This document shows, piece by piece, positions 32,618-43,936 of a stretch of DNA of 64,000 nt (positions are counted from its first letter, which is position 1; every line of letters starts with the position of its first letter). Origin of the DNA: Hyposmocoma kahamanoa (lineage: Eukaryota > Arthropoda > Insecta > Lepidoptera > Cosmopterigidae); NCBI RefSeq assembly GCF_003589595.1, contig NW_020654422.1, forward strand, positions 2,744,570-2,808,569. Reading direction: 5' to 3'. The position numbers and the translations under genes were made by a program. The notes beneath the pieces are model-generated. The model worked only from the letters and a program-made list of their open reading frames with translations. It searched no databases and was not told the DNA's origin.

Positions 32618-32898
32618 ATAAATTCCATCGTTCTTGGTCCCAGGTTCGATTCCCGGTAGAACCAATTTGGGAAACTTTTGTAAATTGGTTCTGCTCTGTG
32701 ATTCAGTTGTTCTAATACTCATGGGGAGTATGTACAGAGAGTTCCCTAGTTTCAGACCAGGTGATTGTCTTACAATAGAATACCAACACCAGAACCATTT
32801 AGAAAAGTTAATTTGTTAAATTGATCCTACCGGTATCGAACCCGGGAACTTCTCATCCAGTGCCCACAGTGCGAACCGTTAGGCTATCAAGGTTGTAC
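32618..32898. mobile_element. SINE S5 tail-to-tail inverted dimer (copies c and d)
   Basis: The plus-strand copy (32618-32773) has B box GGTTCGATTCCCGG, GTAGAACCAATTTGGGAAAC and a body ending GACCAGGTGATTGTCTTA. A minus-strand copy (32777-32898) follows, whose head reads AGCCTAACGGTTCGCACTGT and CCCGGGTTCGATACCGG on the minus strand. The plus copy lacks its A box; the minus copy lacks its distal body. Confidence 0.78.
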
Positions 32899-34080
32899 TA
32901 TTTGTATTATTACGCATTGTTTGCATGTGAAAGTTACAAATTGCTTAAACCTTAAAAAAAATCCTATTTAATTTGCAGTGTCAGTCGGCTTCAATTACCT
33001 TCTTTGTTTCTTAAGTTGGTATATTTTGTCATTCATCCAACTTTTGATTTTTAATGCATTTTGGCGGTGTAAGATGTTCTAAGTTAATACTTGTCACTTT
33101 CTCCTTAAGTTCAAGCTATGTTTACTGGATAAATTCGTATATTCTCTCCTTTCTATGCACAGTTCACTCATTGATGTAATCACATACCAAAGCTTTAATA
33201 TAAATTTAATAAAATTTGATATAATGCCTAGGCACCAAAAACCAGTTCTTACTAGCAATGTTGACAAAGCTGTTTTTTTTAATTTTCGTAAGCCTTTGCT
33301 GGTTATGTTCGATTGTCTGAAATGAGCCGAGCAAACAAATTTGTATATTTTCAGGATAAAATGTTCTTCTCGTCGCGATTCAGCTATTATATTTTTCCAT
33401 AGTGAGCAAAGTATAGGTAAATATATCTCGAGGAAAACTGAAACAAATACATTTATTATGCCATGCCATAAGAAATGTACCGATGTTTCGATTTTTTAAA
33501 TTCAAATTCAACGTAAAGCCAAACTTTCATGATCCTGAAAACCGATTCATAATAAAACCGTTATGCTTTAGGGAGTTTTGAATGCTTATTACAAAGAAAA
33601 GACTAAGTTAGCTTAGGTTTGTTTTGTAATATTCTAAAAAAAAAACCTAAAAAAATACTTTCGGGATTATGGATATTCATGCAAACTTTATTTCGGGCAA
33701 ATGTATTTTCGGTCTTCTGATTCGTAACCCCAAGCCGTAGAAAGAGTACAACAATATTTGAAAGTATTACTAACATGTATTAAAAAATATTTTAATAATA
33801 ACATTAGCATCAAAGCGACTCTATGAAATTTTTGTTCTAAATTTTTCAAACGCTTGTGTTTGAAACAATTGAAATTGACGTGTTGGGTCTCGTTCAGTCT
33901 TTTACGCAAGCTATGAGTCGGAAAGAGACAGTTAGCTATTTGATTATTTTGATTGCTTTTGTAATTTATATTTACGATTAATTTAAATATAAATTAAATA
34001 CTATATATACTAGTGCATAAAATAACACTTTTAAATGATAACTATGATAACAGAATGTAGTACTTACTGAAAATATTTTT

Positions 34081-34303
34081 ACTGCCTCCGTGGCCGAACG
34101 GTTACCATGCAGACTGTCATGCAGAGGTCCCACGTTCAATTCCCGGGTCGGGAGAAATATTTGTATGGCCTACATTTATTTCTCTCGTGAGTTTGGATGT
34201 AATTTGTGGTTGTCTACGTGTGTGTCCATGGCACCCGCGACACAAGGTTTCCCTAGTGCGGGGCTATGTTGAGTGTGTACGTTATTATTATTATTATTAT
34301 TAT
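34081..34303 (+). mobile_element. tRNA-headed SINE with ATT tail (S-ATT), copy 1
   Basis: Head TGGCCGAACGGTTACCATGC (A box) and GTTCAATTCCCGGG (B box), then CATTTATTTCTCTCGTGAG, TTGTGGTTGTCTACGTGTG, CACCCGCGACACAAGG and GTGCGGGGCTATGTTGAG, ending in (ATT)n. Same layout as 57451-57667. Confidence 0.87.
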
Positions 34304-35454
34304 AGTGATTTTTGGGGATTTTGAACAATTGGCATTGGCAACGCTGATTGTATCGAATGATGTGACTTAATATCCAAGGTTTACCACCTCCACCAGATCT
34401 TTTAGTATTCTTTACTTTATCCATTTTGCATAAACTCTTACAACGTCCAATAGAGTAAAAACCCTAATTGTAGTATGTTTTTAAATAAAATCTACTGAAG
34501 ACGCGCTATAACGTGTTTGTCAATAAGTACAAACACTACAGAATGTCTATAAATTAAATATATCTAGAATAAACTTAAGAACACTAGTTTTTAGAGTATT
34601 AATAGGTTTCACTGGATATGTATAGAACAATTTTACTAAAAATAATCAGTAGTTCTCCAGATGAACTTAAATGACGTAAAAATAATGACTATAAGAGTAA
34701 ATCTTAAGAGAGATTCCACTTAATTAAGTTGTTTGGTATTGAGAAGGTTTTAAAATTTATACTTGAGTGAAATAAGTCTATAAGAACAACTTCTTTTTTC
34801 TAAACCATTTATAGAGAACTATTATCTAAATCTATACCATATTAAGACTGTTTATAGATATAACAGTTTTAAGGCGTTTAAAGTGTGCTCCTTGGGAGCC
34901 GATGGGGCCAAAGAGTTTTTGAGTGGCGATCGCACAACAGAAGACGCAGCGTGGTCAGACCAGCCACAAGGTGGACCAAGGATCTGGTGAAGGATGCAGG
35001 AAATCGTTGGATGCAAGCAGCTTAAGACCGGTTTGTGGCGAACTTCCCTTAATCTCTACAGCGTCCAAATCATTATTAGATAATTGTTTTTTGAGAAATG
35101 AAATAAATCTCTTTCGTTATCTTCCAATGTGTACTGGTAGGGATCGCGGTTAAAGCAAATTTATTAAAGCCAACGCGGAGTTTCTTAAACGAATCGTTAG
35201 AAACGGCTCTAAATTATATTGTAAGGTCGCACCATTATTTGCCTTTTAGTTAGAGCAATATTCCGCAAGCTTCGAAGGGTTTTTATTTTCATTTAACTTG
35301 CCCATTTAGTTATCCAAACAATTTTAATCTTGTCCAATGCATAGGTTTGTACAATGGATTCGTTAACTTTATACAACACTTATTGATATTTTTATTAAGA
35401 TGTATGATACAAGGATGTCAATGAAATAGATTTATCGTGCCAGTAAATATATTA

Positions 35455-35740
35455 ATCATCATCGTCATCGTCATTATTTCAGATGAAAGACGTTAGCTGC
35501 TGGACATAGGCCTCTTATTTATTGTGTCATTTTTTCGGTCCTGCGCCATCCGCATCCAGCGCGATCTTGCAAATCTGGCCACTGACCTTTTCGCTCCTCT
35601 TAGTCACCACTTCATATCTGCTTTGATCCATCGTTCGTTTTCTTCTCTAGTCAAAGGTCTCGCCCATCTCTACGTTAACCTCCTGATGCAATTACCCACG
35701 TTATCGACCTTCATCCTTAGCATTATTATTATTAAAACAA
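35455..35740 (-). pseudogene. RTE-clade LINE C-terminal fragment with GAT tail
   Basis: On the minus strand the sequence encodes scattered pieces such as EENERWIKADMKW and WMRMAQDRK, ends with GAGGCCTATGTCCAGCAG, and is followed by a GATGATGATGAT-type tail at 35455-35475. These are the RTE C-terminus and 3' tail. Frameshifts are present. Confidence 0.68.
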
Positions 35741-36277
35741 ATTAAATTTTACGTTTTACGAACTGTAATAAGGTTGACGAACAGAGACAAAGGTTTCAAT
35801 CCAGACTAATCCTAAAGAAACAAAACAATAACCATATTTCTAAGTACTAAGGTTTCTACGTACTAAAGTAACATGAGACTAAACCAAGTTAATGAAGTAC
35901 ATCTACCGGAGCGTTATGGCGTAGTAAAAGAATCATTATCGAGGCCAACTGTTCGGGGGATTTCACCGGACACGAAGGGACGGCATTGGGGATTATTGCT
36001 TTATCTTTACGTTGTACTTGGGTATCGTGGTCACTAAAGATCTATTTGAGAGTCGGTAATCTGATAAATGTTAGACGTTTACGGGATATAGTTGGGCTGC
36101 AAGAAATGGTGAACATTTTGGTAAAAGATTTAAAAATATGTAACCAAAGTAAAAATACACTATGGGAACATACATAAGAACCATATGCAATAACCTTCTA
36201 AGATCTAGCAAACTCATTGAATATCACGATATTTTACTACAATGATGTTCAATTATGTTTGAGAAATTACTCCACTA

Positions 36278-36440
36278 GTTTGTTGTAACTATTAATGTAA
36301 AGATCTAACATAAAGAAAACTTCGTTAGATATGACTGGTCTTGAACCAGCGTCTTTGCCTAAGGAACGAGCCAGCTAAGGAACGAGTCAGTAGACCTCTA
36401 TGTTTTTGTAGCAGCATCTTTGTTTTTGGTTTTAAACGAC
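36278..36440 (-). repeat. P350 repeat, diverged fragment
   Basis: Minus strand: GACTCGTTCCTTAGCTGGC, ACGCTGGTTCAAGACCAGTC, then TAGATCTTTACATTAATAG and CAACAAACTAGTGGAGTAAT. This is the tRNA-like module followed by module 3 of P350, with a short internal duplication (AAGGAACGAG twice). Confidence 0.68.
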
Positions 36441-37026
36441 TTCTTGTCCAATAGAGTTGTACTAAATATATCCCCTAGTTTGCCACCCTTAGGCAACAAC
36501 AACTTTAAAGGAAATTTTTTTGATATATAAAATTACTGAAGTTGTCAGTTTTGTGACAGTGACTAGTTATTTGAAATTAAGTGAATCCAATTACAATTGT
36601 GATTGGCCCACAAAATAAACAAAACGCTTTGTTATATCAATAAGCATTCTATTTTGAGCGTCAATCAGGCTACGGTGTTTATTTATGTCATTTGTCGAAA
36701 AGTCAATAAAATAATAATACTTGTCATTCACGTTTGTTGGGCCCTAGTCTGCTAATTTTGAAACATCTCTTGTGTGTCGATAGAGTGTCAATGGCAGGTT
36801 TTTGTACGTTTGGTATTCTGCTAAAAGTTAAGAGTAGGGGCTTGTCAGTGGAAAGCCATCGACCTACTATTTGCTGCTGGTCAGTCAACCCGTTCACACA
36901 CCCGACATTCCGGAATATCGGGAAAACAAAAAGGACTAGAACACATACCGTGGTAACACCTGTAATTAGAAATAATCATTTAGATTAGATTAATTTACAA
37001 TATATATATATATATTTCTAAATGTT

Positions 37027-37313
37027 CGATCTCTGTATTAATAATTACAACAAACTGGTGGAGTAATTTCACAAAAATGAATGAAAATCAATTCAATACA
37101 AATTTAATCACAATTAATAGCGACATCTCTAGCCAGGGCCAGTTGTAAGTTACCTAACTGGGTGATGAAATTTCATAGATTTCTCACAGAAACCAAATAC
37201 AAAGATCCGACAAAACAAACACATAGAAAAATTCGTGAGGTCCGCTGGTTCCTTCCGCGGCTTAGTTGGCATAGCGTCTGGCACGGTTTGGTAGAAGACG
37301 TCGGTTCGAATCG
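37027..37313 (+). repeat. P350 repeat, permuted copy (modules 3-1-2)
   Basis: Order: module 3 (TCTGTATTAATAATTACAAC, GGAGTAATTTCACAAAAA), module 1 (TCAATTCAATACAAATTT, GCGACATCTCTAGCCAGG, AAAGATCCGACAAAAC), then module 2 (TCGTGAGGTCCGCTGG, TTAGTTGGCATAGCGTCTGG, GTCGGTTCGAATCG). It breaks off just after the B-box-like motif, where the ACCGAC element begins. Confidence 0.8.
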
Positions 37314-37330
37314 AATAGTTTATCTTTATT

Positions 37331-37745
37331 TTTAACGGACTTCAAAAAAAGGAGGAGGATCTCAATTCGACTGTATGTTTTTTTTTATGTATGTTACGCG
37401 ATAACTCCGGTATTTGTGAACCGATTTTCATGATTCTTTTTGTGTTGGAAAGAGGGTACCTCCACAGTGGTCTCATTTGATTTTGAAGAAAATCATCCAC
37501 CTCTAATTGTGGCTGTTCACGCATGAAAATTCATTTTCATAGATAGCGCCTAAATTTTATTACAAGAAGTAATTATTTTAATGGTTGAATTTGCTATCTC
37601 CAATTCAAGGCGTTTTTCTCTCTCAATATACTTTGAGTAGTGAAAAAAGGTTTGCGCACTTACCGGTAACCGATTTCAATAAAACTTGGTAATTATATGT
37701 AATTCCACGTACTTTTGACGTTGGTTTTTTTAGTACTCTGTACTG
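37331..37745 (+). mobile_element. ACCGAC-TIR element, copy 5 (near full length)
   Basis: From TTTTAACGGACTTCAAAAAA to ACTTTTGACGTTGGTTTT, followed by AGTACTCTGTACTGAG, which also ends the 6.5-kb and 53-kb copies. Very similar to the 5.1-kb copy through GAAAATCATCCACCTCTAA and TAACCGATTTCAATAAAACT. Confidence 0.78.
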
Positions 37746-37955
37746 AGATTGTATAGTCTCAAAGTACTATTGGTCAAAGGAATGGTGGCGCGATTTTAGT
37801 TACGGGTAGCCCAATCCGACCAACAGTGCGGGGAATGCAAATGATGCCTTCCTTCGATTTGTGGACTGTTCATAAATAAATATATATGGTTATGGCCGTT
37901 TTGCCGGTGCGTCGAGCGATCTCGGCTCCTTGCCACGGTCAGGGAGCGGTTCTTG

Positions 37956-38130
37956 TCGTGGTGAATGTTGGTGAACATTCCACAACCACGGCGCCGACTC
38001 AACCGGCGAGAAGTAAACCCGTGTGGGTTTGTCCAGTCTGGGGGGAGCGTCCCCACATAACCCCAGAGTATCCCTGGACCCAGGGGTATCTATAAAAATT
38101 TCTATAAATAAAATCAAAATCTATAAAAAA
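37956..38130 (+). mobile_element. 175-bp retroposon with 15-bp target-site duplication
   Basis: AGGGAGCGGTTCTTG at 37941-37955 is repeated as AGGGAGCGATTCTTG at 38131-38145 (14 of 15). The insert starts TCGTGGTGAATGTTGG, is GC-rich with a TGGGG/CCCCA hairpin, and ends in an A-rich tail (AAATCAAAATCTATAAAAAA). Long duplication plus A-tail means target-primed retroposition. Probably the 3' end of an unidentified LINE, or a SINE. The frame 37886-38095 spans the junction and is not a gene. Confidence 0.85.
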
Positions 38131-38145
38131 AGGGAGCGATTCTTG

Positions 38146-39907
38146 ATGTTATGTACAAGTTCATCAAAACGTACGTTCACCATTTTCACTATAGTTTTCA
38201 GTTTAGTATGGTTTTGGTACTGTGGACGGCGAAAAACACAGACGAAACGGAGAAAAAAAATCATTTTAGAGACTCGTAATGGGTCGTATACTGGGTGTAA
38301 TGTTTAAGTGTGCCCCCAAATCAAAAACTGACATCGAAAGAACGATCTACTAATGAGTCAAACGACATTAATAATTTTTTAAATGTAAAACTAGGAATAT
38401 CTAAAATTTTGATGTTAAATGCTCCCGTACATTGAATATGACATTCGTCGTCAGAGATTTTAGTTGACCTACTTTAGGGGTAACAATAAGTTTACAAATA
38501 ACATACATCTATAAATAAAGTAGGTATGTACTAAAACTATCTATATTCGATTAATCGAATAAAAAATGTGCATATTTTTAAGTAAGCATAAAATTTTGTA
38601 TTCAAAGCAGTTGTTAGAATCTAAAGCCTCTCTACGAATGTCAAATTAAATGTTTGGGAGCGTGTAATGTTGTATATTTTTAGTATTAGTTAAAAAAGGT
38701 AATTGACGTCGTTTAACAATTTGTGTTCAGTCAGATACCACAGTTATATGATTCAAAGGCGAGTATATATTAGTCTCAGTTACAAGTCATATGACAAACA
38801 TAAGAAGAGTAATTACACTTTATCCGAGAGTACCGGAACGTTATGTACAAAAAGTAGCAATTTGCCTGTGACTACAAATTTGCTTTAGAAAGTCTCCCGT
38901 TTCGTATAGCAAAGTATCTCACTTTGGGGACATAGGGAATTGAAAATCTATGAATAGTATTTTCAATTTCCGAAGCTTTGAAACCCAACCGGAGCGTAGT
39001 TAAAGGCTTAGCTGACTTTTAAAATACGTTAGAAAGTACAACTTCGGTAGATCCGCAAATTCTGCCATTTAAAAACTTAATCCAAATAGGTATTAGGTAG
39101 GAGGAAGAAAGAAAGTCACGTCTTACAATTCTCTGTGCTATAATTGTAATTTATGATAATGCTTTTTCTGTAACTCAATGTGTTGTCGAGTGAGTTTGCT
39201 TTGGGCGTGAAAATATTATCTATAGATATAATAAGATTTAAATCGAATAATATTGCAATAAAGATTAATTTCTCTCAAAATTTGACGATTTTGAATTTGT
39301 ATAAGACAACATCCTGTGCTACTAAACTAAAAACAATATCCTATTTCACATAAAAGATATTCTAAAGTTGCTATGAAAAAAAAGGAAATGTTCTGGTGCA
39401 CAACGAAGTTGATTGATGGTAGTTGTTAGCCGGCGACTGACGTCGGCGTGTTTTTTTTTGCTCCCTAATTGCGCTTTGTCAACATCATTTTATGATTTCT
39501 TATTTTTTCTCTTTTTTGGTAATTTTCGTTGTTAAAGAGTAGTGTGATAACAGAAAGACTAATGCAATTGAAGGACGCAAAAGGGTACGTGGCAGGATCA
39601 TTTCAAGTATATATATCCTTAGTTTGTGTTTGTTCCGCAAAGAGACAGGCGTGTTGTAGGCATATATGGTATTAACTCGTATAGCATATAACAGGTGCTC
39701 TTTAAAAATATTCAATAGAAGAATGATATATAGCTTATTCCACGTCAAACCGGACGGTTTTTTCGGTAAAAATTTTAATTGATGGTTCCGATCCTTTTTT
39801 TTAATTTTGCAGATGTATTATACACATGAAAGATTATTCCAATTTACGCTAAATATATGATTTTGAAAATTTTTTATTTTACCTATTTTTTTATTTTGTT
39901 GAATTAA
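38146..39907. other. No feature recognised
   Basis: A+T-rich DNA with no repeat or coding motif that I can support. Confidence 0.45.
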
Positions 39908-40360
39908 TTCAAAGTCAAAGTCAAAGAATGATTTATTCCATAGGTAAAATAAATTTACACTTGAAAAACATCACATTAAAGCTACGGCTCGTTCACTACG
40001 CTGACTTCCCTGAGAAGAACGCGCAAGAAACTCTAGGAATTGCTCTTTTCAAATAAAGTTTTAATTATTTGTGTGGATTCTGGAGCCGTGTCATCTTTCC
40101 ATACATCTTTATCTAAGACGTCGTCTTCAATTTTGTAATATGGCTTTTCAATCAAAATAATTTTAATGCAGTTTTTAAACTTAGGAGATGATAATCTTAA
40201 TATATGCTCCGGAATCTTATTGTAAAAACGTATACAGTTCCCCATAAAAGAGTCGTTTACCTTGATTAAACGAAACCGTGGTACCAAGAGTTTGGACTTA
40301 GCTCTAGGTTAATATTATGGATATCTTCTTTCTTATTGAAATTATGTATATTTTTACAAT
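39908..40360 (-). pseudogene. LINE family L2, copy 2 (3' end only)
   Basis: Minus strand: C-terminal ORF2 frame with MGNCIRFYNKIPEHILRL, YYKIEDDVLDKDVWKDDTAP and a stop, a short 3' UTR, then AAAGTCAAAGTCAAAG-type tail repeats at 39908-39926 (plus strand). Strongly similar to 44702-45170. Severely 5' truncated. Confidence 0.8.
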
Positions 40361-42408
40361 AAATACTTTTTTCAAGAAACCCAATGTTTTGTTCGAAAAA
40401 GTAATTAAATCACGCTGAAATAAGTAGACGGCTATTATATTGTGTTTCAAACCAACAGAGGTTGCTACGAAATGAAGAAATTCTGTTTTCACATTATGTC
40501 TATGATAAATTGCGAAGGGATGGTGCTTTGTCATTATCTTAGTGCACGCCTTGAACTGCATCATGAATAAATAAGGCTTAATTTTGAAAAAAATCGTATC
40601 ACTGGTATTGATACACTATAAAATATTATTGTGGCCCAGAAGGTATTGCCGCTACTCGCGTCATTAGTAGTAACCGCTATACTGAAGTGTGGGACATGTT
40701 TGCCATTGTGATGAAAGTATTTGTCATTCAGCGTAACGTGCACGCCGATTGTTGATGACCGATGATTCGACTCAGACCCGCCATATAAAAACACGACATT
40801 AGACCTATCGAGGAGCCCGACCCGCATCCGCTCTCTGTGTGTTTAACGCTTTAATATTTCCGAAAATTTTGCGGGCGTTATGTTTTATCCCAATGGGATT
40901 ACATGTGTAGCCTTAAGCCTCTCCTTGGAAGAGATCAGCGCCCTGCAGTGGAATCTACATACTTCAGAAACATTTGTGGACGTCGGCACAACAATTCGTC
41001 AGTTTTATCGCAATAGGATGAATAATAAATTGAATGCATACGGGATAAACATACATATATTTATTTTAATATTCCGTTACGCGTTCTTGAGACACACGGT
41101 GTCTCCACCATGCATCCACCATTTTCATAATAAATTAAATTAAAAAGAAATACTAATATCGTTAGGGAAACTGTATTTATCTAGGATACTTGACGGAGTT
41201 TAGAAGAAACTTGTATCCTATATAAAAAAATAACTATGTCAAAAACATAATAGGCGTACTACTTACTACGAACTACGATTAGTATTATACATAGTAAGTA
41301 TGCAAATAGCAGTGCCGTTTGGTGTTTACACTATCTTTGTAACGAGAACTGTGCACTGTAATTTGGTACACAGGTGCTCACATTTGGAGGTATTTAGCCT
41401 CCACGATAGGTGAAATAAATTTTATTGTAAAAGTTTTTGAATAACTCTTTGTGTACGAAATTAAACTACTTTTTTTATTTAAATCACGTCTTTTTCTTTT
41501 GCCTGGTCTTATTCCCATTTATTTGGGGTCGGTTATTCTGGTCACTCTTCTCCAAGATGGTCTATCCTGAGTCGTGTGTGGTCTTAACTGTTGCTCACGC
41601 AGATCTTTATTAATAAGGGATGTTCATGTGAGGCGGGGTCTATCACGTCCATTGGGCTGGTTACTCATGTCAAGGACTTTCCTTGTAATGTGATCAGGCC
41701 GTATTCGCATATTGTTTAATTCAATTTTATTTTATTTGGTGCAGAATAGAGCGGTTTGCATTAATTAACACAACTGGTTCATGTCTTTATCATTTCAATC
41801 CGCCGACATCATGGGACCACGGGACTTCTCGCGATTTAGATTTAAAAAAATGTTTTGTCCTAATTTCGATTTTTCAAAACAAGTTTTGGGCTCGTTTGAA
41901 AAGAAAAACAAATATACGCGACTTAGAACCGAATAAACAGTATAATTTCTAATACTGCCTCTGTGGCCGAATATTAAATAAAACCAAATTACAGAAAAAT
42001 GTGTATAAGTAAGTATTCATAACTAAAAAAACAGGCAACATAAATGCACAGGCAACACCGATACCGTGATCGATGAAACCAAAATAACTAATGAATATTC
42101 ATAGTTTTTATCGGCGGCCGACTGAGCGTTGTTTTAATTATGACGAGAGTTCATAAACAATATTTGTGCAAACAAAATCATTTTAAAACCGGGAAGACGA
42201 GACGAAGCTTAATTCGCGTAGGCGTATTTACCATCTACTGCGACAAAGACACTAAATCTATAGATTTTTAAGTGCTAGTCTAATTCTAACGTTCACAATA
42301 TTTAGTTTTTCGATATCTCTCACGTAAGTTGTTGTAATTCAATATACCATTTATTACTTTTTAAGTCAAATATTTACCTTTTTATGCAATGCATATGTTA
42401 TAGGTTCC
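40361..42408. other. Mostly unassigned; one possible repeat scrap and a lone SINE head
   Basis: 41505-41705 (CCCATTTATTTGGGGTCGGT and following) resembles a lepidopteran repeat I recall only vaguely. 41954-41972 (ACTGCCTCTGTGGCCGAA) is the first 18 bases of the S-ATT head without its continuation. The 87-codon frame at 40880-41143 is unrecognised. Confidence 0.35.
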
Positions 42409-42545
42409 ATTTGTATGGTCTACATTTATTTCTCTCGTGAGTTTGGGTGTAAATTGTGGTTGTCTATGTGTGTGTCCAAGACACCCGCGACACAAGGTTT
42501 TCCTTAGTGCGGGGCTATGTTGAGTGTACGCTTTATTATTATTAA
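42409..42545 (+). mobile_element. S-ATT SINE, copy 2 (headless)
   Basis: From TTTGTATGGTCTACATTTAT through GTGGTTGTCTATGTGTGTG and CACCCGCGACACAAGG to TGAGTGTACG and a short ATT tail. The tRNA head is missing. Confidence 0.8.
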
Positions 42546-42618
42546 TTTCATTGCATTGCATTGTGTTACATTACATTACATTACATTGTAAATAATAGCA
42601 TAATTATAATTTATTTAT

Positions 42619-42929
42619 TTATATTTTAAAAATGGATTGTTCGCTTAAAAAGTAGCACGTATCGCATACTGTCCTTACAATAATATTGGCCGAATTGCTC
42701 ATTCTCATAAGAAAATACCAATGTCTTTTTCGTATTATGGTGAAAAAATCATCTACTCTATTCATGGCAAACATGCCAGACGCATTCCACCGCCAGGGAA
42801 GCTGCAGAATAGCACGAAATGCATTGTTGTACTGAACTCTGAGTCTATCAAAAGGTCGCTTAGTATAATGTATATGTGGTATAATGATACCACAACTGAC
42901 TATAAGCTCCACAAAGTTATTTTTACTTG
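42619..42929 (-). pseudogene. LINE reverse transcriptase C-terminal fragment, host of the TRIM insertion
   Basis: Minus-strand frame: RLRVQYNNAFRAILQLPWR, then ASGMFAMNRVDDFFTIIRKR. This is the N-N-A-F-R / S-A-S-G-M-F-A / I-M-R-K-R block found C-terminal to the RT domain in a large lepidopteran LINE group; 62616-62720 carries the same block. The frame is cut on its N-terminal side by the LTR element. Confidence 0.76.
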
Positions 42930-42933
42930 AACT

Positions 42934-43180
42934 GTTTACCATGGTGCAGGTGAAAGGTGTTGGTGGTCACCACTTTGCCATGGTAGTTTGGTGGAGAATG
43001 ATAGACGAGTTGTGGGTTGGTAAAAGACTGTCCTTATATTTTGTATGAGCTACTTATTTATACTAACTTGGTACGTGTGTCCTATGCTGATTCTCAAGGC
43101 GTGGTTGTTAATTTTGCTTTCACTAAGACGTGCTGAATGTCGGAAGAGGGTTAGACACTGGCACGTCTGTAGCTGCTACA
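42934..43180 (-). repeat. 3' LTR of the TRIM-like element
   Basis: Matches 44377-44625 along its length with scattered substitutions and two 1-bp gaps. Shared blocks include TTTGGTGGAGAATGATAGAC and GTCGGAAGAGGGTTAGAC. Confidence 0.85.
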
Positions 43181-43466
43181 GTACTCCCCTCAAAAAAGGG
43201 GAAAAAAAAATTACCATAAGAACAACTTAACGTACCAAACGATATTGCGAGGAGTCGGTTATTTACAATAATAAATAATATTTAACATGAAACAAACTTT
43301 GTGTTATAGACAATAAATTCCCTGACCTGATTTGAGCGACAATGGACGTATTTATTTTCAAATGGTGACATTGGACGAATTCTTTTTTATTAGACTGTAT
43401 ACTTGTGACAATGTGCACAATTGACTTTCTTGGTTCGTTGGCTTTTTGTCGTTCATTCCCATTGGC

Positions 43467-43569
43467 TTTGACCAGTTGGTCGTTGTGTCGCAGTAATTTT
43501 ATTGATTTCCCGTGCACTTTGACCGGTTGATCGTTGTTTTCCCGTAAGATTTGACCGGTTGGTCGTTGT
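43467..43569 (-). repeat. Short repeats inside the TRIM-like element
   Basis: TTTGACCRGTTGRTCGTTGT occurs at 43467, 43518 and 43550. The first and third are followed by GACGCAGTAATTTTRTTGAT or a close match, so a larger unit was duplicated and then partly lost. Confidence 0.8.
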
Positions 43570-43880
43570 GACGCAGTAATTTTGTTGATGCTTTTTTGAC
43601 TATCGTTACTGGCGTTGACTGCTTTTTAACTTAGTCTATCAACTTGCGTCGTGTATATACTTTGATATCCGTGGATATCCTTAGTTTCTGCTCCTATTAT
43701 GGCGCGCATGCGTCTGCGATGTGACAGTCCATGTAAAATGTCAGTATTATGTTTAATGTCTCGTTGTGCCGTGAATATCAAATATGTAAATGGTCGCTGT
43801 AAGAACGAGGTGATTTCAAATTGCTTATCTGTTTTAACGCTATTAATTTACTGAATGAAGCATATTCCGTTGAGAGCTGC

Positions 43881-43936
43881 GTCAGCGGTATTCTTTGTTT
43901 ATGTGAGCTACAACATAAACAAAGAATACCGCTGAC
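43881..43936. repeat. Perfect 24-bp inverted repeat, 8-nt loop
   Basis: 43881-43904 and 43913-43936 are exact reverse complements around GAGCTACA. Directly after it, ACTGATAAC is repeated three times with spacers (about 43941-43975). Confidence 0.95.

Larger units (their letters stand above)
30662..34896. mobile_element. 4.2-kb DNA-transposon-like element with CCCAAG TIRs, no transposase
   Basis: The left end CCCAAGCAGCACAC (30662-30675) and right end GTGTGCTCCTTGGG (34883-34896) are inverted repeats at 13 of 14 positions. Flanking sequence is one RTE coding region interrupted between D and R codons. AG is present on both sides (30660-30661 and 34897-34898), so the target duplication appears to be 2 bp. 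Subterminal zones of about 350 bp at both ends are rich in words like TAGTTCTTATA and CTATAAGAAC in opposite orientation. No transposase motif was found; all frames are short. It carries later insertions: S5 dimer (32618-32898) and an S-ATT SINE (34081-34303). I cannot name the superfamily. Confidence 0.75.
30491..35045 (+). pseudogene. RTE-clade LINE C-terminal coding remnant, split by a 4.2-kb element
   Basis: Left part (30491-30661): MGLISRIKVTKRAM, stop, KAILEVSLRNRIKKENIRKR, then after a frame change AGYIDRRTD. Right part (34897-35045): SRWGQRVFEWRSHNRRRSVV, RPATRWTKDLVKDAGNRWMQ, stop, DRFVAN. The parts join across the 4.2-kb insertion at the correct codon (AGA ACA GAT AG / C CGA TGG GGC). 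The motifs are those of the RTE C-terminal tail. Stops and frameshifts show it was already dead or has decayed since. Confidence 0.83.

Noticed and set aside
37886..38095. 69-codon Pro-rich plus frame and its antisense partners
   Set aside because: Crosses the left junction of the 175-bp retroposon, so it is a fusion of flank and insert.
40880..41143. 87-codon plus frame
   Set aside because: Reads as a protein for a short stretch but I find no family motif, and the flanks are A+T-rich without splice or start support.
42721..43230. Plus-strand frames at 42721-42930 and 43045-43230
   Set aside because: Antisense to a LINE RT fragment and within an LTR, respectively.
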